Source of the DNA: Galactobacter sp052108535
GTDB lineage: Bacteria > Actinomycetota > Actinomycetes > Actinomycetales > Micrococcaceae
DNA length: 64,000 nucleotides
Assembly: GCA_052108535.1 (NCBI GenBank)
Contig: JBQDZM010000005.1
Location: 1 to 64,000 of the forward strand
Reading direction: 5' to 3'
Both the position numbers and the translations under genes were made by a program. Shown one piece after another: positions 35,766 to 46,079 of the stretch. Positions within the stretch are counted from its first letter, which is position 1. The number at the start of each line of letters is the position of its first letter. The notes under the pieces are model-generated. The model ran no database searches, was not told the DNA's origin, and worked only from the letters and a program-made list of their open reading frames with translations.

Positions 35766-37085
35766 TCAAGATACCTTTTCTGTGCCCTGTTCACCCAGTT
35801 GGGGCGTAGCGGGTCGTTGCCTGGACGCCAGTGCGGCTTGGACCAGACCCACCGCGACCAGCAGGACGCCCGCCGCCAGGGTTATCCAGAGCGCCGCGGC
35901 GTGCCCGTCTGCGTCTGCCAGTGCACCGCTGAGCCAGTTCCCGACGGAGGTTCCCAAGGTGATACCTGCCGCCAACAACGTCATGATCAGTCCGAGCCGA
36001 TGTAGCGGTGTGTGATGCCCCGCGATCGCGAAGACCGTCACGAGGACGGGGCCGATGGGCGCGCCCACCAGCAGGAACAGCACGGAGAGCTGCCACGGGT
36101 GTTCGGGGAGCCACAGCAGGCAGAGCACGGCGACGAGCACCACCGAGCACACCACCCACCGGCGCGAGTGGCTGAAGCGCGGGGACCACCGCGAAACCGA
36201 GAGGGCCGCCAGCCCGGAGGTGATGCCCATGGTGGCGTACACCAGCCCGCCGGCACCGCTGTGGCCGGTCTCGTCCGCGAAGGCGGTGGACACGGTCGCC
36301 AACGATCCGAACACGATGCCGATGCTGAGCATGCCGAGCAACAAGACGCTAATGAGACCGTACGGCAGGCGCTGGACGGCCGGGGCATGTGGCTGCGTCT
36401 CATGCACGACGGCGTTGGCCCGCCTGTGCGCCACCCGCGCCTGCGGCGCGGCGGCCTTGACGGTGGGGTGCAACGCGAACCAGGGCACCACCAACAACGC
36501 CAACACCAGCGCGGTCCACAGCGGGACCACGGGCGTGGTCGCCGCGGCCAGGAGTCCCACGATGGCGGGGCCAAACACGAAGGACATCTCATCCATCGTG
36601 GATTCGTAGGATTGCGCGGCGTCTAAGGTCGCGGCCTCTGCCGGGCCCCGTCCGCCCAGTCGACGGATCCAGCGCACGCGCGTCATGGGTCCGGACTGGG
36701 GTGCGGTCAGGCCTGCAGCGAAGGCTGCGCAGGAGAGCATGGGGCCCGCGTTCTCAGCCGAACCGGCCGCGAGGACCCAGAGCAGTGCGGCCGAGTAGCA
36801 AAGAGCGCACACCAGCAGGGTGGGTTTTTGTCCCCAGCGGTCGGATGCGGAACCGAGGATCGGTGCGCCCACAGCGACGCCGATACCGGCGATGGCGGCA
36901 ACTGCGCCGCCTACGGCAACGCCGGAGACGCTGGAGACGTAGGTGAGGATGCCGATGGTCAGCATGGACAACGGCAGGCGGGCCAGTGCCGAGACTGGGA
37001 AATAGGAGGGACCTGCGATGGATGCCAAGCTGGGTCGCTTGGGGGACCCGGCAGGTCTCTGCGCCGGAGCAGATGGAGAGGACAC
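35766..37085 (-). CDS. MFS transporter
   Basis: 439 aa, about 12 spans, start GTG 37085. GSASDRWGQKPTLLVCALCY lies in the loop between spans 2 and 3. The long central loop has His/Arg-rich sequence (about 225-250). The general type is a drug or metabolite exporter; no substrate can be read. It is the first gene of a two-gene operon with the KAS III gene, so export of the KAS III product is conceivable. Confidence 0.88.
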   Translation of the reverse strand: MSSPSAPAQRPAGSPKRPSLASIAGPSYFPVSALARLPLSMLTIGILTYVSSVSGVAVGGAVAAIAGIGVAVGAPILGSASDRWGQKPTLLVCALCYSAALLWVLAAGSAENAGPMLSCAAFAAGLTAPQSGPMTRVRWIRRLGGRGPAEAATLDAAQSYESTMDEMSFVFGPAIVGLLAAATTPVVPLWTALVLALLVVPWFALHPTVKAAAPQARVAHRRANAVVHETQPHAPAVQRLPYGLISVLLLGMLSIGIVFGSLATVSTAFADETGHSGAGGLVYATMGITSGLAALSVSRWSPRFSHSRRWVVCSVVLVAVLCLLWLPEHPWQLSVLFLLVGAPIGPVLVTVFAIAGHHTPLHRLGLIMTLLAAGITLGTSVGNWLSGALADADGHAAALWITLAAGVLLVAVGLVQAALASRQRPATPQLGEQGTEKVS

Positions 37086-37259
37086 GAGGGCACAGCTTTC
37101 TTGCGCGTGCGTAACGTCCCTGCCTCCCGTTACGCCGAACCCATGTCAGACGGACTCCATTCTATGGGTGGGGGCTGGTCAGCGGACAGTGCAGACCATG
37201 TGGCAGTGACCATTCTGCCGAGAGATTTCATCGGACCGCAGTAGAGCCCTCCCTCCCGA

Positions 37260-40200
37260 TCATGCCGATGTCGCAGTCACCAAATCCAGCGTGGACCCCT
37301 CCCTCGTCTTGGAAACCCGGATCTGCGTCGGAATGCGCTCGGCCAGTTCGGGAACGTGGGAGACGATCCCGACCAGGCGTCCGCCCTCACGCAGCCGGTC
37401 CAGACCGTCCAAGACCTCGTCCAACGTCTGCTGGTCCAGCGTCCCGAAGCCTTCGTCCACGAAGAGCGTCTCGACATCCACGCCCCCGGATTCCTCCTGC
37501 ACCACGTCCGCCAGACCGAGCGCCAGCGCCAGGGAAACCATGAAGGTCTCTCCGCCGGAGAGGGTTTCTGGTGCCCGCTTGGCGCCGGTCCACGAGTCCT
37601 CCACCTCCAGCCCCAACCCGGAGTGCCTATTGCCCTGTTTGGCGTCCTGGTGCAGCAATCGGTAGCGTCCCTCCCCCATGGCGGCGAGGCGTTGGGTGGC
37701 CGCCTCCGCGACCGTCTCCAGCCGGGCAGCCAACACGTAGGTGGGCAGCGACATGGACTTCAGGTTTTCACCATTACCAGCCATCAATTCCGCGACCGAC
37801 TTGGCCGTGGCAGCCTGCTGTAGCAACGGTCCGAGTTCGCGGTCCGCTGCCTGCACACGCTCGTGGGCGCGGGTGATGTCCTGGGCCACCGTTCCCGCAG
37901 TGCCGAGCGCCTGTTCCGCCGTGCCCAGCCCCTCCTCTGCAGCGTGCGTGGCCTCGACCAAGGCGGCCAAGGCTGCCTCATCCGGCACGGGCACACCCGC
38001 CTCGCGTGCGGCTCGGGCCCGACGGATCGGTTCCGAAAGCCCAAGTTCCTGCAATTTGGCGCGTTCGGCCTCGATCGCTGCCAACCCTGCCCGCAGCGCC
38101 TGCGCCTGTGCTTCCTCGAGGAGGTGCTGACGCACGGTATCGCGCTGTTGGCCGTTCTGGTTCAGAGCATGCTCCGAACGAGTTCTGGCCTCGTGATGCC
38201 GCCCCACCGCGCCGGACAGGTTGACTAAGGCCTGAGTGACGCGCGCCAGCGTGGTCCGCACTCCCCGTGCCGCCTCCAGCTGCGCCTGAGCATCGGTGTA
38301 CCCGGCGAGCGCCTGCTTGGCTCTGGTTTCGGCGTCCTGCGCAGCGGTCACGGCCTCATGCGCCGCTTCGGAGGCCGATTCCGAGGCTTCAGCACTGACC
38401 TTCACGGTGTTTTGTGCTGCCGCCAGTTCCCGTTGTGCCGTAGCGAGTCGTTCCACCGCTGCCCGATGTGTCGTCCACGCCGCAGCGATGTCACGACGCG
38501 CCTTGTCCGCAGAGGCCACGGCCTCCTCCGCTGCGGCGATCCCGAGGCCCTTCGCCGAGATCACGGCGTCCTCGTAGCGTTGTTCGGCCGCGGTCAGGGC
38601 GGTCTGAGCGCGTTCCTCTGCCGTCCGTGTCCGCTCCACCAGAGCCGCGGCGGCGTCCAGCGCCGCCTTGCTCAGATCGGGCGTGTTCAGGTCAGGTGCG
38701 CTGTGTTCGCCGGAACCTTCGCCACCGGCACTGGCGGGCGCGGGGTGGTCGGTGGAACCGCACACCACGCAGGGTTCGCCGTCGTGGAGGTCCTGAGCAA
38801 GGGCCACGGCCATGGCCTGGCTTCGAGCGGTGAAGAGCTCAACCTGGGATCGGTAGGCCTCACGTTCCTTGGATCGCGCTGCGTCGCGCTGCTGTTTGGC
38901 TGTCGTCACCGCCGTGGCCAAGTCAGTTGCCCTGCGGGCGGCCTCCAGCACTGTGACCGCCTCGGCGTGCTCGGCATGGGCACGCTCCTCATCGCGATCT
39001 GGCGCCGGAATCTGTTCCGCTCCGCGCTGCGTCAGAACCTGCTCAGCTGCTGCCCGAGCTTCTAGGGCCTGTTGGAACCGCTGGGCGGCCTGGTCCTTGC
39101 GCTTCAGCGCCGTCTGCGCGTTCTTGCGGGCCGATTTGGCCTCGGCCTCCACCGCGAGCGCGCTGGCCGCCCGTTGCTCCTCTGCCTGGGCGAGGTCGGC
39201 GAATTCTTGACCTGTACCGGCCAGGGTGCTCACGTGGCTGAGCGTGTCAGCCTCTTCCACCGCTACATCCGCGTGCAGCAGCGTGGTGTCCACCCCATCC
39301 ACTGCGCTCCGCCATGCCGACCACGCTTGTTCCTTGCTCCCGGCCGGAGGCTGCAGTTGCGTCAGCGATGACTGGGACTGGGCCACGACGTGAGCGGCAT
39401 CCTGCACCTGGGTTGCTGCACGGGATTCCGCGTCCAGGAACGGCACCACCGTGCCTGCGCGCTCGTGGGAGTCCAGGAGTGCCCGCTGGTGTGCCTCATC
39501 GTTGGCGCGTTCCGTCAGAGCGGTGCTGCGCCGCTGGTACTCCTCGAGAGCGGACTGGTCCTGGATGGCCTGCCTGGCCTGCTCCGCCGCGCCCCGGGCC
39601 TGTTTCACTTGTGTGTCGGCTCGAGTTCTGTCCTGTTCGGCTCGCTGGACGCGGGAACTGGCCTCGCGGCCCACGGCCCCGAACCAGTCCGGGGTACCCG
39701 CCGCCAGCGGCAGCGGGTCGTCGATGGCTGATCGGTCCGGCGTCACGGCCAGATCCAAGGCCGTCCTCCCCCACCGCGCTTCGAGCCCGGATTCCAGCTC
39801 TGCGACGGTGGCGTCACGGCGGGTTAGCCGCTGCCCCGCGGCGTCGCGCAGTTCCTTGTGGCGGGCCGTAGCGATCTCGACGGCGGAATCGAAAACGCTG
39901 GTGTCGAAGAGGCGGCGCAGCAATTTGCCACGCTCTTCAGAGGTGGAGTGCAGGAACTTCGCGAAGTCTCCCTGCGGAAGCATGGCGACGCGAGTGAACT
40001 GCTCCTTGTCCATGCCGAGCAGGGGTTTCAGCGCGTCTCCGACGTCCTGCGGTTTGGAACCACGCGCCACCCAGGTGCCGCCGCGATCCTCCTGCAATGT
40101 GGCGGTCGCGTTGGCGCGCATGGTGCCGCTTCCGCGCTTCTTGGGGCGGTACCAGACGGGCGTGCGCTCCACCCTGAAGCGGCGGCCACGGATGGAGAAC

Positions 40201-40451
40201 TCCAACTCAACGCGCGGCTCCATGCCGTTGGCAGCGTGATCGGAGCGCAAGTGGTCCTTGCCGCCGGAACGGGCGCCTGGCAGGTCGCCGTAGAGGGCAA
40301 AGCAGATGGCGTCCAACACCGAGGTCTTGCCCGCACCCGTGTCACCCCGCAGCAGGAAGAAACCGCCCTCTGCCGCGATCTGATCGAAATCCACGACCTC
40401 CGTGCCCGCATAGGGGCCAAAGGCGCTCAGCTCGAGTCGATGCAATCTCAT
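37260..40451 (-). CDS. sbcC: Nuclease SbcCD, ATPase subunit
   Basis: 1063 aa. Walker A RGDTGAGKTS at about 35-44, the Q-loop region MLPQGDFAKFL, long Ala/Glu/Arg-rich coiled coils with the zinc-hook CVVCGSTDHP near the middle, then LSGGETFMVSLALALGLADV (signature) and TLFVDEGFGTLDQQT (Walker B) at the C-terminus. Together with SbcD it opens hairpins and processes double-strand breaks. The ATG overlaps the sbcD stop (ATGA). Confidence 0.95.
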   Translation of the reverse strand: MRLHRLELSAFGPYAGTEVVDFDQIAAEGGFFLLRGDTGAGKTSVLDAICFALYGDLPGARSGGKDHLRSDHAANGMEPRVELEFSIRGRRFRVERTPVWYRPKKRGSGTMRANATATLQEDRGGTWVARGSKPQDVGDALKPLLGMDKEQFTRVAMLPQGDFAKFLHSTSEERGKLLRRLFDTSVFDSAVEIATARHKELRDAAGQRLTRRDATVAELESGLEARWGRTALDLAVTPDRSAIDDPLPLAAGTPDWFGAVGREASSRVQRAEQDRTRADTQVKQARGAAEQARQAIQDQSALEEYQRRSTALTERANDEAHQRALLDSHERAGTVVPFLDAESRAATQVQDAAHVVAQSQSSLTQLQPPAGSKEQAWSAWRSAVDGVDTTLLHADVAVEEADTLSHVSTLAGTGQEFADLAQAEEQRAASALAVEAEAKSARKNAQTALKRKDQAAQRFQQALEARAAAEQVLTQRGAEQIPAPDRDEERAHAEHAEAVTVLEAARRATDLATAVTTAKQQRDAARSKEREAYRSQVELFTARSQAMAVALAQDLHDGEPCVVCGSTDHPAPASAGGEGSGEHSAPDLNTPDLSKAALDAAAALVERTRTAEERAQTALTAAEQRYEDAVISAKGLGIAAAEEAVASADKARRDIAAAWTTHRAAVERLATAQRELAAAQNTVKVSAEASESASEAAHEAVTAAQDAETRAKQALAGYTDAQAQLEAARGVRTTLARVTQALVNLSGAVGRHHEARTRSEHALNQNGQQRDTVRQHLLEEAQAQALRAGLAAIEAERAKLQELGLSEPIRRARAAREAGVPVPDEAALAALVEATHAAEEGLGTAEQALGTAGTVAQDITRAHERVQAADRELGPLLQQAATAKSVAELMAGNGENLKSMSLPTYVLAARLETVAEAATQRLAAMGEGRYRLLHQDAKQGNRHSGLGLEVEDSWTGAKRAPETLSGGETFMVSLALALGLADVVQEESGGVDVETLFVDEGFGTLDQQTLDEVLDGLDRLREGGRLVGIVSHVPELAERIPTQIRVSKTREGSTLDLVTATSA

Positions 40452-41617
40452 GCAGACACCTCCGTCATTCCAGCCTGTCCCACGACCTCGCGGATCAACT
40501 CTTCCTCCGCCGGATCGGCGCTGCGTTCTCGCACGTGATCGACGAAGCCAAGCGCCACGGCGGCGGGGTCGGCGTCGCGCCGCACGCGCTGCCTGTAGGT
40601 TCGCGTGTCTTGCTCGCGCCCCTCCGGTTCAAAAAGCAGGTCCAACGCGTACGGGAAGCGCTTTTTAAGCCGTTCCATGGGGGTCGCGGGGCGTTCCGGG
40701 TCGGTGAGGGTGATCTGACACCAGGCACCTTCTGCGTGCACGTACTCGGGATCCGCCAGCAGATCCTCGATCCGTCCCTTCAGCCTCGCCAACGGCCTGG
40801 GCGGAGGCCAGGCGATAGACGTAACCTCTACGTCCTTCCCAGGATCCAGGTCCACGATCAGACCGGCCTTGTCCTGTTCAGCTTCCGAGAAGGAATACGG
40901 CAGCGGCGAGCCCGAGTAGCGGATGGTCTTGGTGGGTGCCTGAGCACCATGAAGATGTCCCAGCGCCGTGTAGTCGAATCCCTGGAACACGGACAGCGGG
41001 ACCTGACCAAGCTGCCCCACCACGAGCGGGCGCTCCGAATCCGTTTCAGCACCGCCTGCAGCGAAGAGATGGGACAACACCACGGTGCGCACCTGCCGGT
41101 CAGGATGAGCGGCAGAATAGGCCAGCGCGTGCTCACGGATTCGCGCGGTCGCAGCAGCCGTGACGCCCGGGTGCCCGGCCGAACGCTCCACCCCCAGCGC
41201 CTCCGCTGTGAGCCCCGGATCCAGATACGGGATGCCGTAGACCAGCACGTCCTGACCGGCCTCACTGAACACCACCGGATCGGTCAGGGCCGCCACCTCC
41301 GTGCGCAGGTACACGCCGGCCGCCTGCATCAGGGCCGCGCCGAATCCGAGTCGCACCGCCGAGTCATGATTACCGGAGGTGATGACCACCTTCACCCCTG
41401 CCGTCACCAGCCGCTCAAGCGTGTCGTTGAGCAAGGCCACCACGTCCGTACCAGGCAGGGCACGGTCATACACATCCCCCGGCACCAGCACGGCATCCAC
41501 CCGATGTTCCACGGCCGCGTCCACCACGCGATCCATGGCGGCGCGTTGCTGCTCCAACAGGTCCGTGCCATGGAAGCTACGGCCCAAATGCCAGTCCGAG
41601 GTGTGCAGGAATCTCAT
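40448..41617 (-). CDS. sbcD: Nuclease SbcCD, exonuclease subunit
   Basis: 389 aa from ATG 41617. A frame extended to 41929 would run antisense through the divergent gene and is not used. Phosphodiesterase motifs: HTSDWHLGR (1st), VPGDVYDRALPG (2nd), TSGNHDSAVRLG (3rd), then VVLSHLF and LGHLHGAQ. The start is leaderless (TACAGT, 7 nt, ATG). Mre11-like Mn-dependent nuclease working with SbcC. Confidence 0.95.
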   Translation of the reverse strand: MRFLHTSDWHLGRSFHGTDLLEQQRAAMDRVVDAAVEHRVDAVLVPGDVYDRALPGTDVVALLNDTLERLVTAGVKVVITSGNHDSAVRLGFGAALMQAAGVYLRTEVAALTDPVVFSEAGQDVLVYGIPYLDPGLTAEALGVERSAGHPGVTAAATARIREHALAYSAAHPDRQVRTVVLSHLFAAGGAETDSERPLVVGQLGQVPLSVFQGFDYTALGHLHGAQAPTKTIRYSGSPLPYSFSEAEQDKAGLIVDLDPGKDVEVTSIAWPPPRPLARLKGRIEDLLADPEYVHAEGAWCQITLTDPERPATPMERLKKRFPYALDLLFEPEGREQDTRTYRQRVRRDADPAAVALGFVDHVRERSADPAEEELIREVVGQAGMTEVSA

Positions 41618-41624
41618 GTTGATC

Positions 41625-41653
41625 ACTGTAGGGGCAGGGTCCGACACTATGAT
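41625..41653. promoter_or_regulatory. Back-to-back -10 boxes for sbcD and the divergent gene
   Basis: TACAGT (minus strand, 41630 to 41625) is 7 nt before the sbcD ATG. TATGAT (plus strand, 41648-41653) is 8 nt before GTG 41662. Both genes would be transcribed without leaders from a shared 44-bp region. Confidence 0.5.
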
Positions 41654-41661
41654 CATTGACC

Positions 41662-42633
41662 GTGACCTCTTCCTCGCAGCCCGCACCGTCCGCCCCTTCC
41701 GACTCCCCCCACCTCTCCCGGGTGCTGGGCACCTTCTCCGGCGCCAGGGACGCCGCTGAAGCCGAGTCCTGGCTGCAGCTGTTCGTCCTGGACGGCATCC
41801 TCGAGGCAGCGGAATGGGCGGCCAAGGGTGTGGGCGCCGACGACGTGGCCTGCGCCTGGTTGGGCGGACTGCGCTGGGTGGCCGCACTGGACACGCAGGT
41901 GCCCGACGGCGCGCCGGAGCCACCGTCACGGCCCTTCCCTTCCGCCGTGGTCCGGTCCGTCCGGGCCGCCGGCCCCGGCGACCCGCAGAACCTCATCGGC
42001 CTGCGCTCCCCAGAGATGTCTCAGCCGCGCAGGCCCTTCAACCGCCCGGCCGCGACCGTCCCGGACCTGGCCGCCACAGACGGCACCGGTGTCCTGGCCA
42101 GGGCCGCGGCGATCGGCCTCTTGGCCCATGCCCGCGAGGAGGATGTGCGACGTTTGGCCACCTGGAGCGCCGCCTTCTCCCATGGCTCCCCAGCCGCCCA
42201 CGCCGCCGCAGCCGACGCCGCCGCGGTGCTGCACGCGCTAACCCACACCGGCACACTGCCCAGCGACGCGGTGCAGTTGCTGGACCGTGTCCTCGCAACG
42301 GCGGCGGACGGAGTGGCGGCAGACGCCGAAGCGACGGATACGGCCGAGGCGAGCAACGCCGTCGGGCATTTCGATACGGCCCGCGAGGGCCTCACCGCGG
42401 CACTGCGCGCCGCGCGACCCGCGGTGGCGGGCACGTTCGGCTCCGACGACTGGCAGGCCGTGCGGCAGTTGGCCCAACGCGACGGCGGCGCAGGGGCCTA
42501 CGCAGGAGCGCTGGTCGGCGCGGTGTTGGGCGCTCAACGGTTGGCCGAGGTCTCCGGACGGGCCACGGACGACGTCCTGGATGCCGCGACGGTGGATCTG
42601 GCGAAGGCCTTCACGACCACCACCCTGGGCTGA
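41662..42633 (+). CDS. Degenerate ADP-ribosylglycohydrolase-like protein
   Basis: 323 aa from GTG 41662, which follows a -10 box; TTG 41656 is in frame. The helical pattern resembles ADP-ribosylglycohydrolases of actinomycetes. LDGILEAAEWAAKGVGADDV corresponds to the DGxGAxxEW start, GVLARAAAIGLLA and AAFSHGSPAAHAAA to the middle, and DGGAGAYAGALVGAVLGAQR to the C-terminal region that in active enzymes reads GxDTDTxAAIAGALLGA. Here the metal-binding Asp residues of that motif are replaced. It probably lacks hydrolase activity or binds ADP-ribose differently. Family assignment is from pattern memory only. It holds two copies of the 12-mer element (41900, 42357). Confidence 0.6.
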   Translation: MTSSSQPAPSAPSDSPHLSRVLGTFSGARDAAEAESWLQLFVLDGILEAAEWAAKGVGADDVACAWLGGLRWVAALDTQVPDGAPEPPSRPFPSAVVRSVRAAGPGDPQNLIGLRSPEMSQPRRPFNRPAATVPDLAATDGTGVLARAAAIGLLAHAREEDVRRLATWSAAFSHGSPAAHAAAADAAAVLHALTHTGTLPSDAVQLLDRVLATAADGVAADAEATDTAEASNAVGHFDTAREGLTAALRAARPAVAGTFGSDDWQAVRQLAQRDGGAGAYAGALVGAVLGAQRLAEVSGRATDDVLDAATVDLAKAFTTTTLG

Positions 42634-42640
42634 CCACCAG

Positions 42641-43642
42641 TCAGAGGGTGGCGGGCCAGCTGCCACCCACCCGCTGCAGGAACTCGGCTTCGGAGACGAT
42701 CTCCACGCGCCGCCCCTGTTCCTGCAGGGCCAGCACGTGCCGGGCCTTGCGGGTGAGCCGGCCGGTGGTGATGTCCTCCGCCACGAAGCCGTCTCCCACC
42801 ACCAGCACCGTGGTCGCTCGAGTGACCCGGTCGGCGGTGCGGGCACCCACGGCCGCAGCTCGGCGCTTGGCCTCGGGGCGCGGGATCCCGAGGTCCCCGG
42901 TGAACACCACCGTCTCCCCGAACAATGGGTTGGACGGATCGGCGTCCGCCGCCGGCTCCAGGTTCTTGCCCTCGGTGGGCCACGGAGAACCAGGCTGCTT
43001 GGGCAGCAGGTGCCCGGCCACCCTCCACCCCTCGGCGTCCCGAACCTCCCTGCACCACGGATCCCCCGGGGTCCAGGCATTGAGGTGGCCCTTCTCCACG
43101 CCGAGAGCCTCAGCCGCCACCAGGATCGAGGAGTCCCCCGCACGTGTCGTCACATCGATACCGATGTGAGCACAGGCCAACGCATCCGCCAGCGGATCAT
43201 GATGATCCTCCAACTCGAACCCAGCAGCGGAGGCCGCAAACGGCAAGGAGTAGGAGGCCAACGTGTACGTCTTCCGCGCCAGCTTCACCGTGCACACGGA
43301 ATCCACCGCAGCCACCGCGGCCCCGGACACCTGCAGACCCGCCTGAATCACGCCGGTGTCGAAGGCCGCGTTATGCGCCACGAACACGTCATCACCCAGA
43401 AACGCCTGGAGCCGCGGGTAGACCTCCGCGAAGCGCGGGGCGTCCTCGACGTCCTCTGGGTGAATCCCGTGGATCTGCACATTCCGGGCGTCGAAGTGGT
43501 CGTAACCGACAGGAGGCTTGATCAACCAGCGTGCCGTCTCCGCGACCGAGCCGTTGCGGACCCGCACCAGCCCCACGGCGCACGCCGAGCCGCGGAATCC
43601 ATTGGCGGTCTCGAAGTCAACCGCGGTGAAGTCGATACCCAC
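42641..43642 (-). CDS. DEDDh 3'-5' exonuclease (DnaQ-like) with BRCT domain
   Basis: 333 aa from GTG 43642, 5 nt after the rdgB stop; the frame extends upstream into rdgB without support. Residues 1-170 are a DnaQ-type exonuclease: VDFETAN (ExoI, D-x-E), VAHNAAFDTGV (ExoII), HDPLADALA (ExoIII, His and Asp). Residues 245-325 are a BRCT domain (LFGETVVFTGDLGIPRPEAK and VTRATTVLVVGD). It likely trims DNA 3' ends in repair. The C-terminus is convergent with the ADP-ribosylglycohydrolase-like gene, 7 nt apart. Confidence 0.9.
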   Translation of the reverse strand: MGIDFTAVDFETANGFRGSACAVGLVRVRNGSVAETARWLIKPPVGYDHFDARNVQIHGIHPEDVEDAPRFAEVYPRLQAFLGDDVFVAHNAAFDTGVIQAGLQVSGAAVAAVDSVCTVKLARKTYTLASYSLPFAASAAGFELEDHHDPLADALACAHIGIDVTTRAGDSSILVAAEALGVEKGHLNAWTPGDPWCREVRDAEGWRVAGHLLPKQPGSPWPTEGKNLEPAADADPSNPLFGETVVFTGDLGIPRPEAKRRAAAVGARTADRVTRATTVLVVGDGFVAEDITTGRLTRKARHVLALQEQGRRVEIVSEAEFLQRVGGSWPATL

Positions 43643-43647
43643 GAGTC

Positions 43648-44288
43648 TCAGAGCCGTCCAGCGAGGACCCGCGTCAGTTCCGGGAGCAGCGCTCGCATGG
43701 CCTGCCCGCGATGACTGATCGCGTTCTTCTCCTCCGGGGCCAGTTCCGCACACGTCCGGGTTTCACCGGCCGGGATCATGAGCGGGTCGTACCCGAACCC
43801 GCCCTCCCCGCGCGCAGCCATGGCCAGCGTGCCCTCCATACGGCCAAAACGCACCAGCTCCTCGCCGCTGCCGGCGTCAGCGCCAGGCACCACCAGCGCC
43901 GCGGCACACACGAACGCAGCCCCACGATGCTCCGGAGCCTCAACATCGGCCAATTGCGCCAATAGCAGGTCGCGGTTGGCGGCGTCATCCCCGTGGCGGC
44001 CCGCCCACCGGGCGGAGAAGATCCCCGGTGCCCCGCCGAGGACGTCCACGGCGAGCCCGGAGTCGTCTGCCACAGCGACAAGCCCCGTGGCGGCGGCGAC
44101 GGCACGGGCCTTCAGCAGTGAGTTCTCTTCGAAGGTCACGCCGGTCTCACGCACGTCAGGTGCTGCGACCTCAGCCGCGGAAACTACCTGTGTGTCCACG
44201 TCCAGACCGGGTACCGCACCGCGCAGCATGTCCCGCAGTTCGCGGACCTTACCCTGGTTGTGCGTGGCCAGCACCAGCACGGGAGAAC

Positions 44289-44292
<4 letters not shown>
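43648..44292 (-). CDS. rdgB: XTP/dITP diphosphatase (HAM1 family)
   Basis: 214 aa. Starts LVLATHNQGKVRELRDML and contains ADDSGLAVDVLGGAPGIFSARWAG and EGGFGYDPLMIP, the HAM1 substrate and metal motifs. It removes deaminated purine nucleotides such as ITP, dITP and XTP. The ATG overlaps the rph stop by 4 nt; rph-rdgB order is conserved in actinomycetes. Confidence 0.96.
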
Positions 44293-45035
<743 letters not shown>

Positions 45036-45064
45036 GCCTCCATGGTATCCGGGTGGATGATCCA

Positions 45065-45076
45065 TGCCCGACGGCG
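45065..45076 (+). repeat. TGCCCGACGGCG element between the MBL gene and rph
   Basis: Exact 12-mer preceded by A and followed by CGTGGCCGG. It lies in the 84-bp gap between the MBL stop and the rph start and does not itself form a hairpin. Confidence 0.8.
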
Positions 45077-45119
45077 CGTGGCCGGGTCGGCCGGCAGCGG
45101 CACCTATCGGTGCCACAGC

Positions 45120-46028
45120 TCAGCTCCAGCCGCGGGGATCCAGGGTGGCCCCGGATTCCTTGAGTGCCTTGGCGAGGGATTCCGGGATGCGGATCATGGT
45201 GTCGGTCCGGGGGCCGGACAGTCGCCTGCCCGACGAGACGCCGTAGGTGACGCCGGAGACGGCCACTGCCGTCTCGCCGTCGTACTCTTCCTTGGCCTCG
45301 GCAAGCACCGTCTCTGCATCCGTCCAGACGGGGAGGTGGGTGAGCAGCAGCCGCCTCACGCCGGCTTCGCGGGCCGCGTGTCCGGCCCGCTTACCGGTCA
45401 GGTGGACGCCTTCGATGGCGTCGTCGCGCCCCTCTTGGTTGGCCGCCTCGCAGAGGAACAGGTCTGCGTCGGTGGCCGCCTCGACGAGGCCGGGGCAGGA
45501 GTCCGTGTCTCCGGAGTAGGTGAGCACGGAGGTTTCCGTCTCGCCGTCGATCACTTCGGTGGCCGCGACCCGCAGGGCGTAGGCCTCCTTGACCGGGTGA
45601 CGCACGGGGAATGGGGTGACGGTGAAGGGACCCACCTTGATGGGCAGGGCCGCCACGAGGTCACGGAAGTCGAAATCCTCGTGCATCCCGGGGTCACGGG
45701 GAAGTTCGTAAGCGTCTGCCATGCGGTTCGCGGTGTCGGTCGGTCCGTAGCAGAGGACGCGTTCCCGGCCCCAGCCGTAGGGATCCCAGTGCACCGCCAC
45801 GTGCAGCCCGCACAGGTCCATGCAGTGGTCCGGATGCAGGTGGGAGATGAAGATCGCGTCGATGTCCTTCAGATCCATGTAGCGCTGCAGCACACCGAGC
45901 GAACCGGACCCCAAGTCCAGGAGCACGCGCCAAGGACGCGTGCCGTCGTGGGCGGTGAGCAGGTAACAGGATGCTGGCGCGCCTGGCCCCGGAAAGGAGC
46001 CGGTTGCGCCGATGACGGTGAGTTTCAC
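45120..46028 (-). CDS. MBL-fold phosphodiesterase, Rv1339 type
   Basis: 302 aa from GTG 46028 (GGAGAG upstream). The metallo-beta-lactamase core has ISHLHPDHCMDLCGL (HxHxDH), PVRHPVKEAYALR, YSGDTDSCPGL and LLTHLPVW, giving the ligands for two zinc ions. The place between murI and rph matches Mycobacterium Rv1339, which has been described as an atypical class II cyclic-nucleotide phosphodiesterase. The protein may therefore hydrolyse cAMP; RNase Z-like activity is the alternative. Confidence 0.88.
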   Translation of the reverse strand: MKLTVIGATGSFPGPGAPASCYLLTAHDGTRPWRVLLDLGSGSLGVLQRYMDLKDIDAIFISHLHPDHCMDLCGLHVAVHWDPYGWGRERVLCYGPTDTANRMADAYELPRDPGMHEDFDFRDLVAALPIKVGPFTVTPFPVRHPVKEAYALRVAATEVIDGETETSVLTYSGDTDSCPGLVEAATDADLFLCEAANQEGRDDAIEGVHLTGKRAGHAAREAGVRRLLLTHLPVWTDAETVLAEAKEEYDGETAVAVSGVTYGVSSGRRLSGPRTDTMIRIPESLAKALKESGATLDPRGWS

Positions 46029-46079
46029 TCGATCTCTCCGATGGATGACAACTGATGCGAGGATACTGCCTCGGCCCCG

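Noticed and set aside
40448..41929. Longer SbcD with an Arg/Pro-rich N-terminal extension
   Set aside because: The extension is antisense to the divergent gene; SbcD homologues start at the MRFLHTSDWH segment (41617).
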